Position numbers and translations under genes: made by a program | Notes under the pieces: generated by a model | Told to the model about the DNA's origin: nothing | What the model saw: the letters and a program-made list of their open reading frames with translations, nothing else | The model's database searches: none | In this document: positions 9,199 through 17,650 of the stretch, one piece after another | Position numbering within the stretch: the stretch's first letter is position 1 | Layout: each line of letters begins with the position of its first letter | NCBI RefSeq assembly: GCF_003315205.1 | Contig: NZ_QNRR01000018.1 | Location: forward strand, 51,140 to 115,139 | From: Roseimicrobium gellanilyticum | Lineage (GTDB): Bacteria; Verrucomicrobiota; Verrucomicrobiia; Verrucomicrobiales; Verrucomicrobiaceae | Length of the DNA stretch: 64,000 nt | Direction: 5' to 3'

Positions 9199-9537
9199 GC
9201 CTTATGGCATAGCTCTGCCGGACGTGGATGACTGCGGACGATCTGCCGCAATCCAGAATCATGAGTCGGCTGCTCGCGCCTCACATGGCGCGGACACAGC
9301 CTTCCCTTTTCAAGCGTTGCGGGTCTTTAGCCGCAACTGCTTGATGCACCAAAACTGAAGCTGTGCATCGAGTAGAACATGAGCAGAGATTGCCACAGCT
9401 TTGCGCTATTGCAAGGGCATCGATATTGCCGCGGCAGGAGTAAGTCAGTCCGGAGTCCCCTGAAGTGGACACAGAAAAGCTTTCTCATTCCACCGCTCCC
9501 GGCTTGCATGGATGCTCAAGGCGCGAAAGACTGTTGG
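9199..9537. other. 339-base divergent intergenic region
   Basis: It separates the minus-strand 874-residue gene from the plus-strand NosR-like gene and must hold both promoters. An in-frame ATG at 9379 would extend the NosR-like protein by 53 residues that do not look like family sequence. No clear promoter boxes or RNA were recognised. Confidence 0.35.
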
Positions 9538-11235
9538 ATGCCAGACGCTCCCTCCCGGCTCAACCCAGTTTTCCTGCGCCTTTATCGCGCCGGGATACTT
9601 GTGGCCATTGCCTGGCTCATGCACAGCCAGCATCGCTGGTTCATGGCACAGGAGGGCAGCACCCTGGATGTCTCCCGTATCCGTGACTTTTATCCCAATG
9701 CGGCATCCCTCGGACCGCGGGATCCCGACACGGGCGTGCAGCGGGTGCTGGACGGGTCCGGTATTGTGCTGGGCATGGTGGCGCAAACCACGCCTCTCTC
9801 TGACAAGATCATTGGCTACTCCGGGCCCACGAATACGCTCATCGCCTGTGACGCGCAGGGAAAGGTCATTGGCGTGCGTGTGCTGCGCAGCGATGACACA
9901 CCGGATCACATGGCGGAGATCATTCGCCACCGTCCCTTTTTCAATTCCTTCAAGGGACTCAAGCTGGGCGATACTTCCAGCCGTCCCAAGGTTGATGCGG
10001 TAAGCGGAGCCACCCTGACCAGTACTGCGATAGCGGAAGGCGTGTTGCGACGTCTCGGCCAGCAGGGAACCTCGCTGCGCTTTCCTGATGCCATCACGCT
10101 GGAGGAAGTGAAGACCCTGGTACCCGAAGCCGCGACACTGACACCGGCCAAAGACCGTGCCGGTATGCAGGATGTCAAAGATACCGCGGGCAAAGTCCTC
10201 GCCCTGGTTACGCGCACCTCTCCAGCCAGTGACGCCATTGTGGGATACAAGGGGCCCGCGGATACACTCATGGTGCTGGACCCTGCAGGTGAAAAGCTGG
10301 TGGGCATCCGCCTGCGCAAGAGTTTTGATACCAAGGACTATGTCGCAGATATGGCAGCGGACAGCTACTTCATGAATCTCTTCAACGGGATGAGCATGCA
10401 GAAGCTGGGCACGCTCGATTTCGCGGAAGCCAAAGTGGAAGGCGTATCCGGAGCCACGGAAACCAGCTGGGCACTTGCCGAAGGACTGAAGCGTCGCGCC
10501 GCGCAACTCGCCACCGCAGCCACGCCCGCGCCACCATGGTACACGCGCATCACCTGGAAAGCAGCGGACTGGGGGATGCTGGTGGTGCTCATCGTTTCAC
10601 TGCTCATGACTTTCACTTCCCTGCGTGGGAAGCGCTGGATGCGCTGGGTGCATCACGCGCTGCTCATCGGCTATGCCGGCCTCTTCAGCGGCGCCATGAT
10701 TTCGCAGGGTCTGTTTGTGGGCTGGGCAAGGCACGGGGTTGCATGGCAATCGGCACCCATGCTCGTGCTCGTGGCGGCCCTGGCATTGATCACTCCCTGG
10801 CTGTGGCGCCGTGGCTTCTACTGCCACCACTACTGCCCGCATGGAGCGCTGCAGCAGGTGCTGGCGCATCGCTTGAAATGGCAGCTCAAGGTACCGCACA
10901 AGCTGGGCAAGGCGCTGGAGAAGGTGCCGTGGCTGTTGCTCATCTTCATCCTCGTAGTCGCCATGTTCGGACTCGAGGTGAATGTGAATGCGCTGGAGCC
11001 CTTTGATGCGTGGCTGTTCCGCGTAGCAGGCTGGGGCACGATCACCGTCGCCATAACAGGACTGGTGGCCTCGTTATTCGTCCCCATGGCGTATTGTCGT
11101 TATGGATGCCCCACAGGCGCGCTGCTCAAGTTTGTGCGTTATGCAGGTCATGGCGACGCCTTCGGGAAACGCGACGTTGCAGCGCTGGTGCTGGTCTTCG
11201 CCGCCGTCGGCATGCTCTACATCTCTCGCATGTAG
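9538..11235 (+). CDS. NosR/NirI-like membrane flavoprotein with two FMN-binding domains
   Basis: 565 residues from the ATG at 9538, chosen because a membrane-anchor segment (LYRAGILVAIAWLMHS) follows at once. Two periplasmic FMN-binding domains each carry the covalent flavin motif: DAVSGATLTS near residue 156 and GVSGATETS near 304. About six membrane helices follow, with two CxxxCP motifs, CHHYCPHG near 429 and CRYGCPTG near 520, as in NosR, NirI and RnfD/NqrB-linked electron-transfer proteins. The ferredoxin-like 4Fe-4S domain of NosR is absent. It probably passes electrons between the quinone pool and a periplasmic acceptor. The next gene, apbE, encodes the enzyme that attaches FMN to such motifs. 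No nosZ, nirS or similar partner is present. Confidence 0.85.
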   Translation: MPDAPSRLNPVFLRLYRAGILVAIAWLMHSQHRWFMAQEGSTLDVSRIRDFYPNAASLGPRDPDTGVQRVLDGSGIVLGMVAQTTPLSDKIIGYSGPTNTLIACDAQGKVIGVRVLRSDDTPDHMAEIIRHRPFFNSFKGLKLGDTSSRPKVDAVSGATLTSTAIAEGVLRRLGQQGTSLRFPDAITLEEVKTLVPEAATLTPAKDRAGMQDVKDTAGKVLALVTRTSPASDAIVGYKGPADTLMVLDPAGEKLVGIRLRKSFDTKDYVADMAADSYFMNLFNGMSMQKLGTLDFAEAKVEGVSGATETSWALAEGLKRRAAQLATAATPAPPWYTRITWKAADWGMLVVLIVSLLMTFTSLRGKRWMRWVHHALLIGYAGLFSGAMISQGLFVGWARHGVAWQSAPMLVLVAALALITPWLWRRGFYCHHYCPHGALQQVLAHRLKWQLKVPHKLGKALEKVPWLLLIFILVVAMFGLEVNVNALEPFDAWLFRVAGWGTITVAITGLVASLFVPMAYCRYGCPTGALLKFVRYAGHGDAFGKRDVAALVLVFAAVGMLYISRM

Positions 11236-11259
11236 AGCGGCAGCAATGCAATTCCGACC

Positions 11260-12249
11260 ATGCTCCGCGGACGCAAACTTCTGAAGCTGCTGATCATGAC
11301 GGCCACGATGACCGTGGTGCTGTTCTTGATTCCCGACTGTCCCCGGAACAACCGCCTGCCTCAGGCCAGCGGACCCACCATGGGAACAAGCTGGCATCTT
11401 ACTCTTGCAGAAGGCAACACGGAGACTGCCTCCAAGATGGTGCAGTCGCGGCTGGATACCCTAGAAGCCCTGTTCACGAACTGGCGAGAAAACTCTGCGG
11501 TGTCGCGCTTCAATGCTTCACGCAGCACCGACTGGCAGGCTGTACCTCGCGAACTGGCTGAAGTGATGATCTTCGCGCAACGCCTCAGCAAGGAGACGCA
11601 TGGTGCGTTTGATGTGACCGCATCGCCACTCATCGAACTCTGGGGATTCGGCGTGAAGAAATCGACACACGCTATTCCTGCCGATGACGCCATTGCCGCA
11701 GCGAGGGCACGCGTGGGCTGGCAGAAGGTCGAAGTGCAATTGGATCCACCGATGCTGCGCAAGGCGCAGGCAGATGTAGAAATCAATGTCTCCGGTCTGG
11801 TGGAGGGATATGCCGTCGATGATCTCGTGAAGCGACTTCATGACACAGGCCACCCAAACTTCCTTCTGGATGTGGGCGGTGAACTCTACGCCAGCGGCAT
11901 GAAGCCTGACGGCTCACCGTGGCAGGTGGGAGTGCAACAACCTGACGCGGACAAGGGTGTGGTGACCGGCGCGGTGCCACTGCAGGACAAGGCTCTCTCC
12001 ACCTCCGGCACCTATCAGCAGTTCTTCGAGATCGATGGAAAGCGCTACCCACATGTGCTGGATGCACGCACCGGTCGCCCGGTGACTCACTCGCTGGTTT
12101 CGGTGTCCGTGATTTCCAACTCTTGCTTTGAGGCGGACTCATGGACTACGACCCTGCTCATTCTCGGGCTGAAGGAAGGCAAAGAAACCGCCGCGAGGCT
12201 TGGAATTGACGCGTTGTTCATCGAGCAAGCAGGAGCACATCCCCGGTAA
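11260..12249 (+). CDS. apbE: FAD:protein FMN transferase (ApbE)
   Basis: 329 residues, usual for ApbE. It transfers FMN from FAD to the threonine of SGAT motifs in exported flavoproteins and needs magnesium. Seen here: an N-terminal hydrophobic anchor (LLIMTATMTVVLFLIP, with a DC that could be a lipid site), GPTMGTSWHL near residue 37, GAFDVTASPLIELWGFG, INVSGLVEGYAVD (family DLGGIAKGYAVD), FLLDVGGELYASG, STSGTYQQFFEIDGKRYPHV and EADSWTTTLLILG, which carries the metal-binding Asp. It starts 24 bases after the NosR-like gene, whose two SGAT motifs are the obvious substrate. Confidence 0.93.
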   Translation: MLRGRKLLKLLIMTATMTVVLFLIPDCPRNNRLPQASGPTMGTSWHLTLAEGNTETASKMVQSRLDTLEALFTNWRENSAVSRFNASRSTDWQAVPRELAEVMIFAQRLSKETHGAFDVTASPLIELWGFGVKKSTHAIPADDAIAAARARVGWQKVEVQLDPPMLRKAQADVEINVSGLVEGYAVDDLVKRLHDTGHPNFLLDVGGELYASGMKPDGSPWQVGVQQPDADKGVVTGAVPLQDKALSTSGTYQQFFEIDGKRYPHVLDARTGRPVTHSLVSVSVISNSCFEADSWTTTLLILGLKEGKETAARLGIDALFIEQAGAHPR

Positions 12250-12277
12250 GAGCATTGGTCAGATGCATTGACGTGCC

Positions 12278-12889
12278 GTGGATTTTCGCTACGGAAACCC
12301 GGTGAGCGAAGTTCCCAAAGAGCCATCCAAAACAGCATCCACCAGCGCGCCTGATTCCACTCAAATGGCCGGAGGAATCCTGAAGGAAGCCCGCGCCCGG
12401 CAGACCTTGGACAAGGATTGGGATCCCATCTCACCGCCACCCATCGATGGCGTGTATGTGAAAGATGTGAAGAACGTCATCTACCGCGGCGGCGTGCTCA
12501 CGGAACTCTATCGACCGGAGTGGTTTGCCGAGGAATCCTTCCCCATAGGCCATGTGGTACACGTCTCACTGCTGCCCGGCCTGGTGACGCAGTGGCACTG
12601 CCACCATGTGCAGCGCGACATTGTTTTTCCCGTCAGAGGATTTCTTCGCATCGGCCTGTACGATGCACGCCAGGACTCCCCCACCCAGGGCAAATCCTTT
12701 GCCATGAATTTCAATCTACACCGTCCCCGGTACCTGCACATCCCACCCGGCGTGTGGCATTCCTTGAAAAACATCGGCACGGATGAGGCCGTATACATCG
12801 TGCTCAATGATGTGCCCTTTGAATACGAAAATCCAGACGACTGGACGCTGGCCCCGGATTCGCCCGCGCTGCCGTCAGGACTGCTCTGA
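12278..12889 (+). CDS. RmlC-like cupin (dTDP-4-dehydrorhamnose 3,5-epimerase-related)
   Basis: 203 residues from a GTG; an internal ATG at 12365 would give 174 and is equally possible, since the first 30 residues look unstructured. The body is a cupin of the RmlC/FdtA type: VKDVKNVIYRGGVLTELYRP, QWHCHHVQRDIVFPVRGFLR with clustered histidines, LYDARQDSPTQG, then HIPPGVWHSLKNIGTDEAVY and a YENPDDW tail. Such proteins epimerise or isomerise nucleotide-linked deoxysugars. The first of three closely spaced genes ending in a glycosyltransferase, so a role in a surface sugar is likely. The exact substrate cannot be read from sequence. Confidence 0.78.
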   Translation: MDFRYGNPVSEVPKEPSKTASTSAPDSTQMAGGILKEARARQTLDKDWDPISPPPIDGVYVKDVKNVIYRGGVLTELYRPEWFAEESFPIGHVVHVSLLPGLVTQWHCHHVQRDIVFPVRGFLRIGLYDARQDSPTQGKSFAMNFNLHRPRYLHIPPGVWHSLKNIGTDEAVYIVLNDVPFEYENPDDWTLAPDSPALPSGLL

Positions 12890-12910
12890 GAAGACCTTTC
12901 TACGCACTGC

Positions 12911-13765
12911 ATGCCCCCTCTCCAAGAACCGCGCGTTGCAACGCCTCCATTCACGCTGACCTTGCTGACCAAGGACACCGCGTGGGCGGCGGCTGCGGAC
13001 GCCGCCGGTGTGACTCGTGTGGGAGTCGATATTGAGCGCATGGGCAAGATCCAGCGTCAGGGCTTCGTTCCCGATGCCCGCATTTCCGACCACACGCTGG
13101 CGGATTTGATCCCCATCGCCAAAGTCCTGCACCACGCACGCGCGTTTGTGCGCATCAATCCTCTTCACTCCACGACCCGTGAGGAGGTGGAGCGAGCCCT
13201 TCAAGCGGGCGCCCGGTCTCTCATGCTGCCTCAGTTTCGCAATGCCTCGGAGGTACGGGAGTTTGTGGGCATGGTGGCGGGGCGTGCGGAAACGTTGCTC
13301 CTGCTGGAAACAAAAGAGTGCCTTGAGGATCTGGATGCCATCTTTGCCATCGCCGAAGTAGATGAAGTGATGGTCGGGCTCAATGATCTCAGCCTGGCCC
13401 TCGGCATGAGGCATCCGATGCAACTGGTAGCTTCGCCAACGCTGGATGACATCGCTGCTCGTGCGAGGAAAGCAGGACGCGCCTTTGGATTTGGAGGCGT
13501 GGCCAGCCCGGACGTGTCGGAATCCGTGCCTGTGCCACCTGATCTGGTGCTGGCCCGTCACGCCGCCCTGGGCTCCCACTCCGCGTGGATTGCCCGGAGC
13601 TTTCACAAGAGATTGACTCCAAACACCTTTGGTGACGCGGTGCGCAGACTGCAGTCGCGACTTAATTTTTGGTTCACACGCTCGAAGGAGCACGTGGAAG
13701 ATGCAGGCAGGGAGCTGCGCGAGCATCTCCATCATCTGTACTTGCATGAGTCATCCAGATCGTGA
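12911..13765 (+). CDS. HpcH/HpaI aldolase/citrate lyase family protein
   Basis: 284 residues. A TIM-barrel of the HpcH/HpaI family: VGVDIERMGKIQRQGF near residue 37, ARAFVRINPL, GARSLMLPQF, LLLLETKECLEDLD (the metal-binding Glu region) and DEVMVGLNDLSLALGM (the metal-binding Asp region). Members cleave or form carbon-carbon bonds using pyruvate or acetyl-CoA derivatives. The last 60 residues (RLQSRLNFWFTRSKEHVEDAG) extend beyond the barrel. It starts 22 bases after the cupin and overlaps the next start in GTGA. In this setting it may make or split an acidic sugar; that is inference. Confidence 0.8.
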   Translation: MPPLQEPRVATPPFTLTLLTKDTAWAAAADAAGVTRVGVDIERMGKIQRQGFVPDARISDHTLADLIPIAKVLHHARAFVRINPLHSTTREEVERALQAGARSLMLPQFRNASEVREFVGMVAGRAETLLLLETKECLEDLDAIFAIAEVDEVMVGLNDLSLALGMRHPMQLVASPTLDDIAARARKAGRAFGFGGVASPDVSESVPVPPDLVLARHAALGSHSAWIARSFHKRLTPNTFGDAVRRLQSRLNFWFTRSKEHVEDAGRELREHLHHLYLHESSRS

Positions 13766-14703
13766 CACCGCACTTCGTCACTTACTTTGACTCCCACTAT
13801 GCGGCCCAGGGCATTGCCATGCTGCAATCGCTGCGCGCATGGTGTCCCGGTGCCAGAGCCACTGTGCTGTGTCTTGATGATACCATCCTCCACATCTTGA
13901 GCGCCTGGTTTCCTGATGGAGTGAAGACACTCACCATCGCCCAGATACTGCAGCATGATTCCAGGCTGGTGGAGTTGCAGGCAACACGCACGCCCTGGGA
14001 GTTCTATGCCACGACGAAGCCCCTGGTCATCCGTCACGTGATGGAGACCGAAGTAGCGCAGGATGATTGGGTGGCTTTCCTGGATGCGGACACGTATTTC
14101 TTCTCAAGTCCACGGGATGCCTTTGCTGAGATTCCCGCGCACGCATCCACGGTTCTGAGTCCGCATCGTTTCAGCTTCGACACCATTGAGCTGGAGAGGT
14201 ACGGCACTTACAACGCCGGCTTCGGACTCTGGCGTCACGATACCCGGGGCAAGGCAGTGCTGGCCGACTGGGCCACACGTTGTCTGGAGTGGTGCTTCAA
14301 TCGCGTGGAAGATGGCCGGTTCATGAATCAGGCCTATCTCAATGCGTGGCCCCAGGAGCACGAGGGTGTCCAGGTACTTGCGCATCCGGGCTTCAACCTG
14401 GCTCCCTGGAACTTGGGACGCCATGTGTTGCGACAAGCGTCTGAAGGCACCCAGGTCGATGCGGAGCCTCTTGTGTTCTTTCACTTCAGCAGTGTCTCGC
14501 GCAGGGACTGCGGTATCTGGCAGACTTTCTACACCTATCCAGAGATGAGCCAGCCAGCCGTGCTGGATGGCATCTACTCACCCTACCTCCAGCAACTCGA
14601 GATCATTTCGGAGCGACTCCTGCGGGAGCACGGGATCGCAGGTGTGGGCACCCAGCGCAAGATAGACCCCGCCACGCCCATGCTCGTTCTTCGAGCGCCT
14701 TGA
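13762..14703 (+). CDS. Glycosyltransferase (GT-A fold, GT8-like)
   Basis: 313 residues from GTG; the GTGA overlap with the aldolase gene supports this start. It begins HFVTYFDSHYAAQGIAMLQS, typical of a GT-A nucleotide-sugar domain, and has the metal-binding DxD in VAFLDADTYFF near residue 112. YNAGFGLWRHD, RFMNQAYLNAW and HPGFNLAPWNLGRH resemble the acceptor half of family-8-like enzymes. No membrane segment is seen, so it is cytoplasmic or peripheral. It presumably adds a sugar to a surface glycan using a product of the two genes before it. The sugar is not predictable. Confidence 0.78.
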   Translation: MTPHFVTYFDSHYAAQGIAMLQSLRAWCPGARATVLCLDDTILHILSAWFPDGVKTLTIAQILQHDSRLVELQATRTPWEFYATTKPLVIRHVMETEVAQDDWVAFLDADTYFFSSPRDAFAEIPAHASTVLSPHRFSFDTIELERYGTYNAGFGLWRHDTRGKAVLADWATRCLEWCFNRVEDGRFMNQAYLNAWPQEHEGVQVLAHPGFNLAPWNLGRHVLRQASEGTQVDAEPLVFFHFSSVSRRDCGIWQTFYTYPEMSQPAVLDGIYSPYLQQLEIISERLLREHGIAGVGTQRKIDPATPMLVLRAP

Positions 14704-14782
14704 ATTCATCGCAGCCTCAGGGAAGGATTCTTCACCGAAGGAAGTCTGGCGCTTTTGCGTAAACTTTGGAAGAATCCCAGCC

Positions 14783-15982
14783 ATGAACACGCGACGCGAC
14801 TTCCTCAAGACGTCCACCACGGCCCTCGCTGCCACCATCTCTGCGAAAACCGCCTTTGGCTCCCAGGCAAACAGCCGCATCAAGGTCGGCGTGGTGGGCT
14901 GCGGCGGTCGAGGCACGCTGATTGCCAAGATGTTTGTCGAGAATGGCTACTTCGAGATCGGCGGCGCAGCGGACTACTTCGAGGACAAGGCGGCGACGGT
15001 CGCGCGAACGTACCAGCTGGGGAAGGAAAAGGTCTTCACCGGACTGCAATGCACGGAGAAAATGATCGCCCAGGGCGGCGTGGATGCGATTGCCATCATC
15101 AGCCCTCCCTACTTCCACCCAGTCCAGGCGAAGGCCGCGGTGGATGCGGGTTTGCATGTGTACCTTGCAAAACCCATGGCGGTGGACGTGCCGGGTGTGC
15201 AAAGCATCCAGGCCAGTGGTGAAGCGGCGCGGGCGAAGAAGAAGGTTTTCCTCATCGATTTCCAATCGCGTACGGACTCCTTCTTCATCGAGGCCATGCA
15301 GCGCGTGCACAAGGGTGCACTCGGAGATCTGGCGTTCGGTGAAGCGAAGTACATGTCCGGACGTCTCGGTGCGAAAGGCGATGACAAGACCGCCGAAGGC
15401 CGCCTGCAGAACTGGGTCTTCTGGAAGGGGCTGAGCGGTGACATTGTCGTGGAGCAGAACATCCACACGCTGGACATGATGGCCTGGGCCTTTGGCAACA
15501 AGGGGCCGCTCAAGGTCACCGGCACCTGTGCACGGCGCTCGCGGGTGGATGTGGGAGATTGCAACGACACCTTCAGCGCTTTCATTGAATATCCCAACCA
15601 GGTGGGGGTGACCTTCGCCTCACGTCAGTTCGAGGCCTCGGGCGCACCAGGCGGCATCACGTTTGATCTTTATGGCAGCAAAGGCGCGCTCTTCAGCGAA
15701 TACGGTGGCAATGTCATGATACGTGGTGGCAAAGACTCCTTCTACCGCGGCGGTGCGAACAAGGAACTCTACCGCACCGGCATCAGCGAGAACATGACTG
15801 CCTTTCACAAGGCCATCAGTTCGGGAGACACCAGCAATCCCACGCTGGAGCCGAGCATCACCAGCAATCTCACCGGCATCATGGTGCGGCAGGCCGCCTA
15901 CGGCGGCAAGACGGTGACATGGGAGGAAGTACTGGCGAACAAGGAGGTGATGACCGTGAACCTGGAGGGCCTGCTATCATGA
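14783..15982 (+). CDS. Tat-exported Gfo/Idh/MocA family oxidoreductase
   Basis: 399 residues. N-terminal twin-arginine signal (NTRRDFLKTSTTALAAT), then the Rossmann motif VGVVGCGGRGTLIAKMF near residue 36 and GLHVYLAKPMAVDVPG, where most family members have EKP; here it is AKP, keeping the catalytic lysine. The C-terminal half contains VVEQNIHTLDMMAWAFGN, the substrate region with conserved His/Asp. The protein would carry tightly bound NAD(P) out of the cytoplasm, as in glucose-fructose oxidoreductase-type enzymes. It overlaps the downstream isomerase by ATGA. Together they suggest oxidation and isomerisation of sugars outside the cytoplasm. Confidence 0.9.
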   Translation: MNTRRDFLKTSTTALAATISAKTAFGSQANSRIKVGVVGCGGRGTLIAKMFVENGYFEIGGAADYFEDKAATVARTYQLGKEKVFTGLQCTEKMIAQGGVDAIAIISPPYFHPVQAKAAVDAGLHVYLAKPMAVDVPGVQSIQASGEAARAKKKVFLIDFQSRTDSFFIEAMQRVHKGALGDLAFGEAKYMSGRLGAKGDDKTAEGRLQNWVFWKGLSGDIVVEQNIHTLDMMAWAFGNKGPLKVTGTCARRSRVDVGDCNDTFSAFIEYPNQVGVTFASRQFEASGAPGGITFDLYGSKGALFSEYGGNVMIRGGKDSFYRGGANKELYRTGISENMTAFHKAISSGDTSNPTLEPSITSNLTGIMVRQAAYGGKTVTWEEVLANKEVMTVNLEGLLS

Positions 15983-16842
15983 GACGCCGTGACTTTCTGA
16001 AATCCGCCTCCGCAACTGCGCTGGCCGCAAGTTCCTTTTCACAAGGCGCGGAAGAGCAGAAGAAATGCAAACTCCTCGGCATCGGTGCCTGTGACTGGAC
16101 ACTGAAACTCACCGCGAAGACCGAGTCGCTCGATCTCGCCAAGCGCATCGGCCTTGATGGCGTGCAGGTGGACTTCGGCGGTGAGGTGCACCCAAATGGC
16201 AAACTTCCCCTGCACGATGAAAAACTGCAGGACGCCTTCCTTGCCAAATCTGCTGAGACCGGCGTGAAGGTCCCGTCCCTTGCGCTTGGCGTGCTGAATC
16301 GCGTCGCCTACAAGAATGACGACAACGCCAGGCAGTGGGTGCTGGACAGCGCGCCGGTCGCAAAGCGCCTGAAGACGCCCGTGGTTTTGCTCGCCTTCTT
16401 CGGAAATGGGGACCTGCGCAATGATGAGCCCGGCATTGAGGCCGTGATCGCACGGCTGAAGGATCTCGCGCCACGCGCCGAAGAGGCGGGCATTGTGTAC
16501 GGCATCGAATCCTGGCTCAAAGCGCCCGTGCTGGAGCGCATCCTGGATGCGGTGAAGTCTCCCTCCGTCAAGGTGTACTATGATGTGGGAAACATGCACA
16601 AGGAGTCGGAGGACATCCACGCCGCCGTGCGTCGTCTCGGTCGCGAGCGTATCTGCGAATTCCACGCCAAGGATTATGACGATCTCTACGGGAAAGGTTC
16701 CATCGACTTCGCCAAGGTGCGGGCGGATATGGACGTCATCGGGTACACCGGCTGGATGCACATTGAGGGCGTGAAAATCCCCAATGGCGTGGAACAGGAC
16801 ATCAGGTATGATTTAGAACACTTGCGCAAAGTCTTTGCTTAA
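15979..16842 (+). CDS. Tat-exported sugar phosphate isomerase/epimerase (AP endonuclease 2-like TIM barrel)
   Basis: 287 residues from the ATG at 15979, set by the ATGA overlap and by the twin-arginine signal that follows (MRRRDFLKSASATALAASSF). The TIM barrel shows LGIGACDWTLKL, RIGLDGVQVDFGGEV, VYGIESWLKAPVLE, VKVYYDVGNMHKES and ICEFHAKDYDDLYG with metal-ligand Glu/Asp/His, then YTGWMHIEGVKIP. The family covers xylose isomerase-like, inosose and hydroxypyruvate isomerase-like enzymes. Coupling to the oxidoreductase before it suggests consecutive steps on one sugar. Substrate unknown. Confidence 0.88.
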   Translation: MRRRDFLKSASATALAASSFSQGAEEQKKCKLLGIGACDWTLKLTAKTESLDLAKRIGLDGVQVDFGGEVHPNGKLPLHDEKLQDAFLAKSAETGVKVPSLALGVLNRVAYKNDDNARQWVLDSAPVAKRLKTPVVLLAFFGNGDLRNDEPGIEAVIARLKDLAPRAEEAGIVYGIESWLKAPVLERILDAVKSPSVKVYYDVGNMHKESEDIHAAVRRLGRERICEFHAKDYDDLYGKGSIDFAKVRADMDVIGYTGWMHIEGVKIPNGVEQDIRYDLEHLRKVFA

Positions 16843-17042
16843 GATATATTAACTAATTAATCAGCCTATGCGCTCTGAACCCCCAACAACGCCAGCGCAC
16901 GCGATGAGTATTCGCGGGCCAAAGGGCGTGCCTGGGTTGTTCCAAGATCGATTGCATCGCCAAACCGTTGTTCACTCGAACAGAAAAACCTTAAGGCACT
17001 GTTTAAACACGGCAGAAACGGGGTAAAAACCCTGGATTATTA

Positions 17043-17071
17043 TTGACCCATGTTAAGAACAAGGTTAAAAC
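17043..17071 (+). promoter_or_regulatory. Sigma-70-type promoter of the ribbon-helix-helix gene
   Basis: TTGACC at 17043-17048 (5 of 6) and TAAAAC at 17066-17071 (4 of 6) are exactly 17 bases apart. The -10 box lies inside the left arm of the inverted repeat at 17063-17094, a usual place for an autorepressor site. Confidence 0.5.
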
Positions 17072-17094
17072 TCGGTCGTCACCGGGTCTTAACC
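17063..17094 (+). promoter_or_regulatory. Imperfect 13-bp inverted repeat, candidate operator
   Basis: GGTTAAAACTCGG (17063-17075) and CCGGGTCTTAACC (17082-17094) pair at 11 of 13 positions around TCGTCA. It overlaps the -10 box and ends 12 bases before the ATG of a DNA-binding protein, suggesting autoregulation. Confidence 0.5.
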
Positions 17095-17105
17095 CTGCCT
17101 TAATC

Positions 17106-17339
17106 ATGGCGCGTCCGTCCAACACTGTGGAAACCCTGAGCATGACCATCACGGTCACGCCTCAGATGAAGCAGTACTTGGAGGACCTCGTGGTAAAAGG
17201 TCTCTATGGCTCCAGCCCTGCGGAAATTGTGCGCAACATGGTGCAGAAATGCGTCCGTGAACACATTGCCGAAAAGGATATCAAGGAGCGCGAATGGAGG
17301 CTGAACGGCGAAGGGAAGTTAGAGCTGGTGAGGGACTAG
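17106..17339 (+). CDS. Ribbon-helix-helix (CopG/ParD-like) DNA-binding protein
   Basis: 77 residues from the ATG at 17106. The core (LSMTITVTPQMKQYLEDLV then GLYGSSPAEIVRNMVQKCV) is a beta strand followed by two helices, as in CopG/Arc/ParD proteins, which bind DNA as dimers through the strand. A longer frame to 17043 would start inside the promoter, so the short form is preferred. The tail (KDIKEREWRLNGEGKLELV) is charged. There is no obvious toxin after it, only a 62-residue unknown, so antitoxin status is unproven. The upstream inverted repeat suggests it represses itself. Confidence 0.7.
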   Translation: MARPSNTVETLSMTITVTPQMKQYLEDLVVKGLYGSSPAEIVRNMVQKCVREHIAEKDIKEREWRLNGEGKLELVRD

Positions 17340-17366
17340 AAAGTAACAGCCCACCCCAACACCGCC

Positions 17367-17555
17367 ATGTTCAACAAGCCCACCATGACCGATGCCGAGT
17401 GCTCTCCGTGGCCTCCCGTCCTGTGGTTCACGCCGGAAGTCCAGTCCGGTATCAAGGCTGCTGCCGATCTCGCCTTCGGGCCTGAGACCAGCGCCTCCGA
17501 CCTCGAAGTGCCTGCTCACGATTTCCTGAGCGAAGACGACTTCATCATCGAGTAG
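17367..17555 (+). CDS. Small hypothetical protein
   Basis: 62 residues, starting 27 bases after the ribbon-helix-helix gene and so probably on the same transcript. The protein is acidic (ETSASDLEVPAHDFLSEDD) with PPVLWFTPEVQSGIKAAADL near the N-terminus. It matches no toxin family I know. Its position and intact frame are the only support. Confidence 0.4.
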   Translation: MFNKPTMTDAECSPWPPVLWFTPEVQSGIKAAADLAFGPETSASDLEVPAHDFLSEDDFIIE

Positions 17556-17650
17556 TTTCCGTCGCGTGCTTCGCGTTGCGTTTTGAATGACGCAGCGTTG
17601 CCCATATTCCGGCTTGTCAGCCGCACGGTGCTGCCCATGATGGCGGCTCC

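Larger units (their letters stand above)
16843..17105. other. Intergenic region before the ribbon-helix-helix gene
   Basis: 263 bases. The start is AT-rich (16843-16865); later it contains a GTTTAAAC palindrome near 17000 and several GGTTAA/TTAACC words. It ends with the promoter and inverted repeat listed separately. No RNA gene was seen. Confidence 0.4.
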
